From Flavobacteriales bacterium UBA7382 (GTDB lineage: Bacteria; Bacteroidota; Bacteroidia; Flavobacteriales_D; Sanyastnellaceae): a DNA stretch of 8,084 nucleotides. Position numbers and translations under genes: made by a program. The stretch is taken from assembly GCA_002469765.1 (NCBI GenBank), contig DKNS01000136.1, positions 1 to 8,084 on the forward strand, written 5' to 3'. A model generated the notes under the pieces. It was not told the DNA's origin, did no database searches, and was given only the letters and a program-made list of their open reading frames with translations. This document shows positions 5,821-8,084 of this stretch, one piece after another. The stretch's first letter is position 1, and the number at the start of each line of letters is the position of its first letter.

Positions 5821-7363
5821 GCCTACTACCATCACTCTCTATTCTTTTAAAAAATTAATATTCATTGTAAGCTGTGGACAACCGTGTTTGGTGTGGTCTC
5901 AGGCCAGTTTACCAGAATGTGTTTGGACGCAATTTGAGCATGCCAATGGAACGCCGGCCAGTGCAGGTTGCATGGTCGCTGGAGTTCCGGTGGGGGTGTG
6001 GAAGAGTTACAGCGAATTGGGTGAGTTGATCAGCGAAGGTGCACGTGAAAACAACCTTCCTGAGGGATCCTGGTGGTTTTACGATCAAGGCCAAGTTCGG
6101 GAGGAGGTGCACTACAGTCGAGGTTTAAAACACGGCATCCAGGTTCTTCATCACGATGGGGTGCTGACGGATTCTGTGGTTTGGGTTCAAGGCCAAAAAG
6201 AAGGAGATGCCAAATCATTCAGGCCCGATGGCACATTGAAATTGACCACACCCTATCAACGGAACATCAGAGAAGGCAAGGCCATTCAATTCAACAACCA
6301 AGAAGAACCCTGTGGATTCAGGTGGTACAAAATCGACAGATTGGTGGCCAGTGAGGTGTTCAATCGACGCGATGAGAATGGTTTGAAGACTGGCCTTTGG
6401 AAAGTGTTTCACACCAGCGGAAGGGTCTTGGAGTCTGGGTCTTACATGCGCAACGTTCGCCATGGGCTGTTTCAATTCTTCGACGCAAGAGGAACCCTGG
6501 TGCGCGTGGAGCGCTATCACATGGGTGAACTGGTGGTGGAAGACAATGAAGAAGGGTCCCAACCCGAACTTCAAGAAGTGCATAGAAGGGATGGTTCGCT
6601 TGAAAGCACAACCATGTACACCCAAGGGGTCAAGCAAGGGGTGAGTAGGACATTCAACAACCAAGGTGAGGTGGTGGCAGGGGCCATCTTCGACCAGGAT
6701 GAATTGGTGGCTGAAGGGATCACCTTGAAAGACGGCACGAAAGACGGTGTTTGGCGAGAATTTTGGCCCAACGGTCAAGTTCGCGCCGAGGGGAAGTACG
6801 GGTTCGGATTACGTGAAGGCATGTGGACGTTTTACCGCATCAATGGCGGAAAAGAGCAAGAAGGTAATTACCGCCAAGGGGTGTTTCATGGCACTTGGAC
6901 ATGGTGGTATTTGGATGGACAGATTCACAGGGAGGAAGATTACACCCGAGGCAAGTTGGACGGTGAGTTCCTGGAATTGGACACTGTGGGTGGCGTCTTG
7001 GTGAAAGGCACGTTTGTAGGTGGAGATCCTGAGGGACCGTGGATTCGAAATGTCCACAATCATTTGGAAGAAGGCAACTACCTCTCAGGCCAAAAAGACG
7101 GTGTTTGGCGCATGACTGACGCCTCAGATGTGGTTCGGTTTGAGGGGATGTATTCCTTTGGCCAGCCTGTTGGAAAACATAAATATTGGCACCCCAACGG
7201 AGTTGTTGAGGAAGTGGGTAAATACGAAAGCGGTGCCAAACATGGCAAGTGGCGCCTTTACGACGACCAAGGCAACTTGCTGCACGAATACATTTACAAC
7301 TACGGAAAACTCCGCAAGGTGGACGGGTCCAAAGTGGACAAGCGCCGGGATGGAAAACAATGA
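5813..7363 (+). CDS. Exported MORN-variant (YwqK-like) repeat protein
   Basis: About 516 residues from GTG 5813. After a signal peptide (basic SFKK, hydrophobic LIFIVSCGQPCLVW, likely cleavage near SQA at residue 31), almost the whole protein is about 16 tandem copies, mostly of 22-25 residues. They follow the pattern [K/R/P]-x-G-x-W-x-x-[F/Y]-x-x-x-G-x-[L/V]-x-x-x-[G/E]-x-Y-x-x-G. Clear copies begin KDGVWREFWPNG, REGMWTFYRING, FHGTWTWWYLDG and KHGKWRLYDDQG. This is the MORN_2 repeat class, often labelled YwqK family antitoxin in Bacteroidota. The antitoxin label is a database habit, and nothing here suggests a toxin. Such repeats form extended beta-hairpin arrays and probably bind proteins or surfaces; no catalytic motif is seen. 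The frame has no ATG before 5972, and that ATG would lose the signal peptide, so GTG 5813 is preferred over TTG 5762 or GTG 5765. Its stop overlaps the next start as ATGA. The tail after residue ~505 is rich in Lys and Arg. Confidence 0.85.
   Translation: MHKPTTITLYSFKKLIFIVSCGQPCLVWSQASLPECVWTQFEHANGTPASAGCMVAGVPVGVWKSYSELGELISEGARENNLPEGSWWFYDQGQVREEVHYSRGLKHGIQVLHHDGVLTDSVVWVQGQKEGDAKSFRPDGTLKLTTPYQRNIREGKAIQFNNQEEPCGFRWYKIDRLVASEVFNRRDENGLKTGLWKVFHTSGRVLESGSYMRNVRHGLFQFFDARGTLVRVERYHMGELVVEDNEEGSQPELQEVHRRDGSLESTTMYTQGVKQGVSRTFNNQGEVVAGAIFDQDELVAEGITLKDGTKDGVWREFWPNGQVRAEGKYGFGLREGMWTFYRINGGKEQEGNYRQGVFHGTWTWWYLDGQIHREEDYTRGKLDGEFLELDTVGGVLVKGTFVGGDPEGPWIRNVHNHLEEGNYLSGQKDGVWRMTDASDVVRFEGMYSFGQPVGKHKYWHPNGVVEEVGKYESGAKHGKWRLYDDQGNLLHEYIYNYGKLRKVDGSKVDKRRDGKQ
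5841..5870. other. AT-rich stretch, possible DNA unwinding element
   Basis: Only three of 30 bases are G or C, in a window of about 55% G+C. It contains the run TTTTAAAAAATTAATATT. It lies between the TTGTGCACAA palindrome and the TTGTCCACA nonamer, at the point where strand composition turns. If the repeat-protein gene starts at 5813, the same bases encode the Phe-Lys-Lys-Leu-Ile-Phe part of its signal peptide, which alone would enrich A+T. Confidence 0.45.
5873..5881 (-). promoter_or_regulatory. DnaA-box-like nonamer TTGTCCACA
   Basis: Eight of nine bases match TTATCCACA on the minus strand. It sits two bases to the right of the AT-rich stretch, inside the signal-peptide codons of the repeat-protein gene. 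Confidence 0.4.
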
Positions 7364-8084
7364 ACATGGGAACGAAGACACCAGACATGCAGTTGTTGGA
7401 AGCTTGCCCCGAGGCCATGGTTTTGGTTTCAGAAGGCACGCCTGTGGCTTGGAATTCCATGGCTTGTCGCGTGCTTGATTGGTCTTCTTCTGAGGCTGGG
7501 GTGGACCGAGTTTGGGATGTGCGAAACGGACTCTGGGTGCTTCAAGGTGATGAGGAAGGGTTGTTTGAATCTAAATATGAAAGGGTACTCCAAGGTCGGG
7601 CGGCCAAAATGCGCTGCTTGATTCGACGCAACACAGGGACCGTGTTCGAAGGAGAGTGGAAAGCTGTTCCAACAGGAGACGGCAAGGTGCTTTTGCAGAT
7701 CCGAGACATTAGCGAGCGGATGATGTATGAGCAGGTTATCCGTGAAAGCGAGCAGCGGTTCAGAACACTGGCTCGACATGCCATGGAAGGCATTGCCTTT
7801 TTGGAGGGGACGGAAATTGTGGACGCCAACGAGCAGTTTGCCATCCTGTTTGGGTGGAAGGAGTTGCCCATAGGAGAAGACATTCTCAACATGGTGAACG
7901 CAAGGGATTGGCAACGTCTTGGTGCGCGCAAGTTTGCGAGGTCTCGTGTGGAGCTCCAAGGAGTCACCCAGCAAGGAGCACAGATTCACTTGGAAGCCAC
8001 ACGTTCGTCGGACACCACGACCAATCAAACAGTTCTGATGGTGTACGACATCACCGAGCGGAAGCGCACGGAACTGGATTTGCT
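7360..8084 (+). CDS. PAS-domain sensor protein, N-terminal part (runs off the window)
   Basis: Open from ATG 7360 to the right edge: 241 whole codons with no stop. The start overlaps the preceding TGA as ATGA (7360-7363), so translation is probably coupled; ATG 7366 is an alternative. No signal peptide or membrane segment is seen, so it is probably cytoplasmic. Residues ~10-120 form a first, divergent PAS-like domain ending in LLQIRDISER. A helical linker (MMYEQVIRESEQRF) leads to a second PAS domain at ~136-235, with AMEGIAFLEG, EIVDANEQFAILFGW and the closing strand LMVYDITERKR. The RDISER and YDITERKR endings are typical of PAS domains feeding an output module. In this type of protein the output is most often a histidine kinase, but it lies outside the window and could be another signalling domain. 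No haem or flavin ligand can be assigned, so the sensed signal is unknown. Confidence 0.85.
   Translation, partial: MNMGTKTPDMQLLEACPEAMVLVSEGTPVAWNSMACRVLDWSSSEAGVDRVWDVRNGLWVLQGDEEGLFESKYERVLQGRAAKMRCLIRRNTGTVFEGEWKAVPTGDGKVLLQIRDISERMMYEQVIRESEQRFRTLARHAMEGIAFLEGTEIVDANEQFAILFGWKELPIGEDILNMVNARDWQRLGARKFARSRVELQGVTQQGAQIHLEATRSSDTTTNQTVLMVYDITERKRTELDL

Larger units (their letters stand above)
5640..5890. other. Candidate replication origin (oriC-like region)
   Basis: Three signals coincide. (1) Strand composition switches: six 60-base lines sampled to the left hold 73 G and 127 C on the + strand; six to the right hold 123 G and 72 C. The lines at 5641, 5701, 5761 and 5821 are still C-rich or balanced, and 5881 onward is G-rich, so the turn is near 5870. 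C-rich to G-rich is the direction expected at an origin. (2) DnaA-box-like nonamers: TCATCCACA at 5662-5670 (+), CTGTCCACA at 5689-5697 (-), TTGTGCACA at 5811-5819 (+) and 5812-5820 (-), TTGTCCACA at 5873-5881 (-). Each differs from TTATCCACA at one or two positions. (3) A 30-base stretch at 5841-5870 is 27/30 A+T, a plausible unwinding element. The flanking genes diverge and mnmG is about 5 kb away. No perfect TTATCCACA was found and dnaA is not in view, so this remains a candidate. Confidence 0.55.

Noticed and set aside
6215..6778. Open frame of 187 codons antisense to the MORN-variant repeat gene.
   Set aside because: The plus-strand frame carries clear periodic repeats; the antisense translation shows no domain, and such mirror frames are expected from repeated codons.
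5813..7363. A toxin-antitoxin system, suggested by the YwqK antitoxin label for MORN-variant repeats.
   Set aside because: The protein has a signal peptide and 16 repeats, far larger than an antitoxin, and the coupled neighbour is a PAS sensor, not a toxin.
7124..7381. Minus-strand frames opposite the end of the repeat gene and the PAS gene, including 7429-8028.
   Set aside because: The plus-strand frame from 7360 to the edge encodes two recognisable PAS domains with typical DISER and DITERKR endings, so the reverse frames are shadows.

Overview
The window looks like chromosomal DNA from a member of the Bacteroidota, probably a moderately GC-rich flavobacterium-like lineage. G+C is about 55% in twelve hand-counted 60-base lines. 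The pointers are: starts without Shine-Dalgarno sequences, TAnnTTTG-like boxes (the Bacteroidota -7 element) just before several start codons, a TlpA-type thioredoxin lipoprotein, an exported M28 peptidase, and a long protein of MORN-variant (YwqK-type) repeats. The lineage is inferred from these features, not from any database search.

Layout. 1-791 (+): C-terminal part of mnmG (tRNA wobble-uridine modification). 811-2340 (+): an ALDH7A1-type semialdehyde dehydrogenase. 2355-3548 (+): a lipoprotein with a C-terminal TlpA-like thioredoxin domain; a terminator-like hairpin lies inside its signal-peptide codons. 5475-3523 (-): one continuous reading frame joining a complete RpiB sugar-phosphate isomerase to a complete M28 zinc peptidase through a signal-peptide-like segment. 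It overlaps the preceding convergent gene by 26 bp. 5476-5812: the main intergenic region. 5813-7363 (+): an exported protein of about 16 MORN-variant repeats. 7360 to the window edge (+): the N-terminal part of a PAS-domain sensor protein, overlapping the repeat gene by ATGA. No tRNA, rRNA, CRISPR array or insertion sequence was recognised.

Two things stand out. First, the + strand is C-rich everywhere left of about 5.87 kb, whichever strand the genes lie on, and G-rich everywhere to the right. The switch falls at a 30-base stretch that is 27/30 A+T, flanked by DnaA-box-like nonamers, between divergent genes. That is what a bidirectional replication origin looks like, and mnmG (gidA), a common oriC neighbour in other bacteria, is about 5 kb away. 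Second, the RpiB-M28 fusion puts a cytoplasmic pentose-phosphate enzyme and an exported peptidase in one polypeptide, with the membrane-crossing segment exactly at the seam.

The genes do not form one pathway. mnmG is housekeeping, the dehydrogenase points to lysine or aldehyde catabolism, the TlpA lipoprotein and M28 peptidase act in the cell envelope, and the repeat protein plus PAS sensor form a translationally coupled pair of unknown job.
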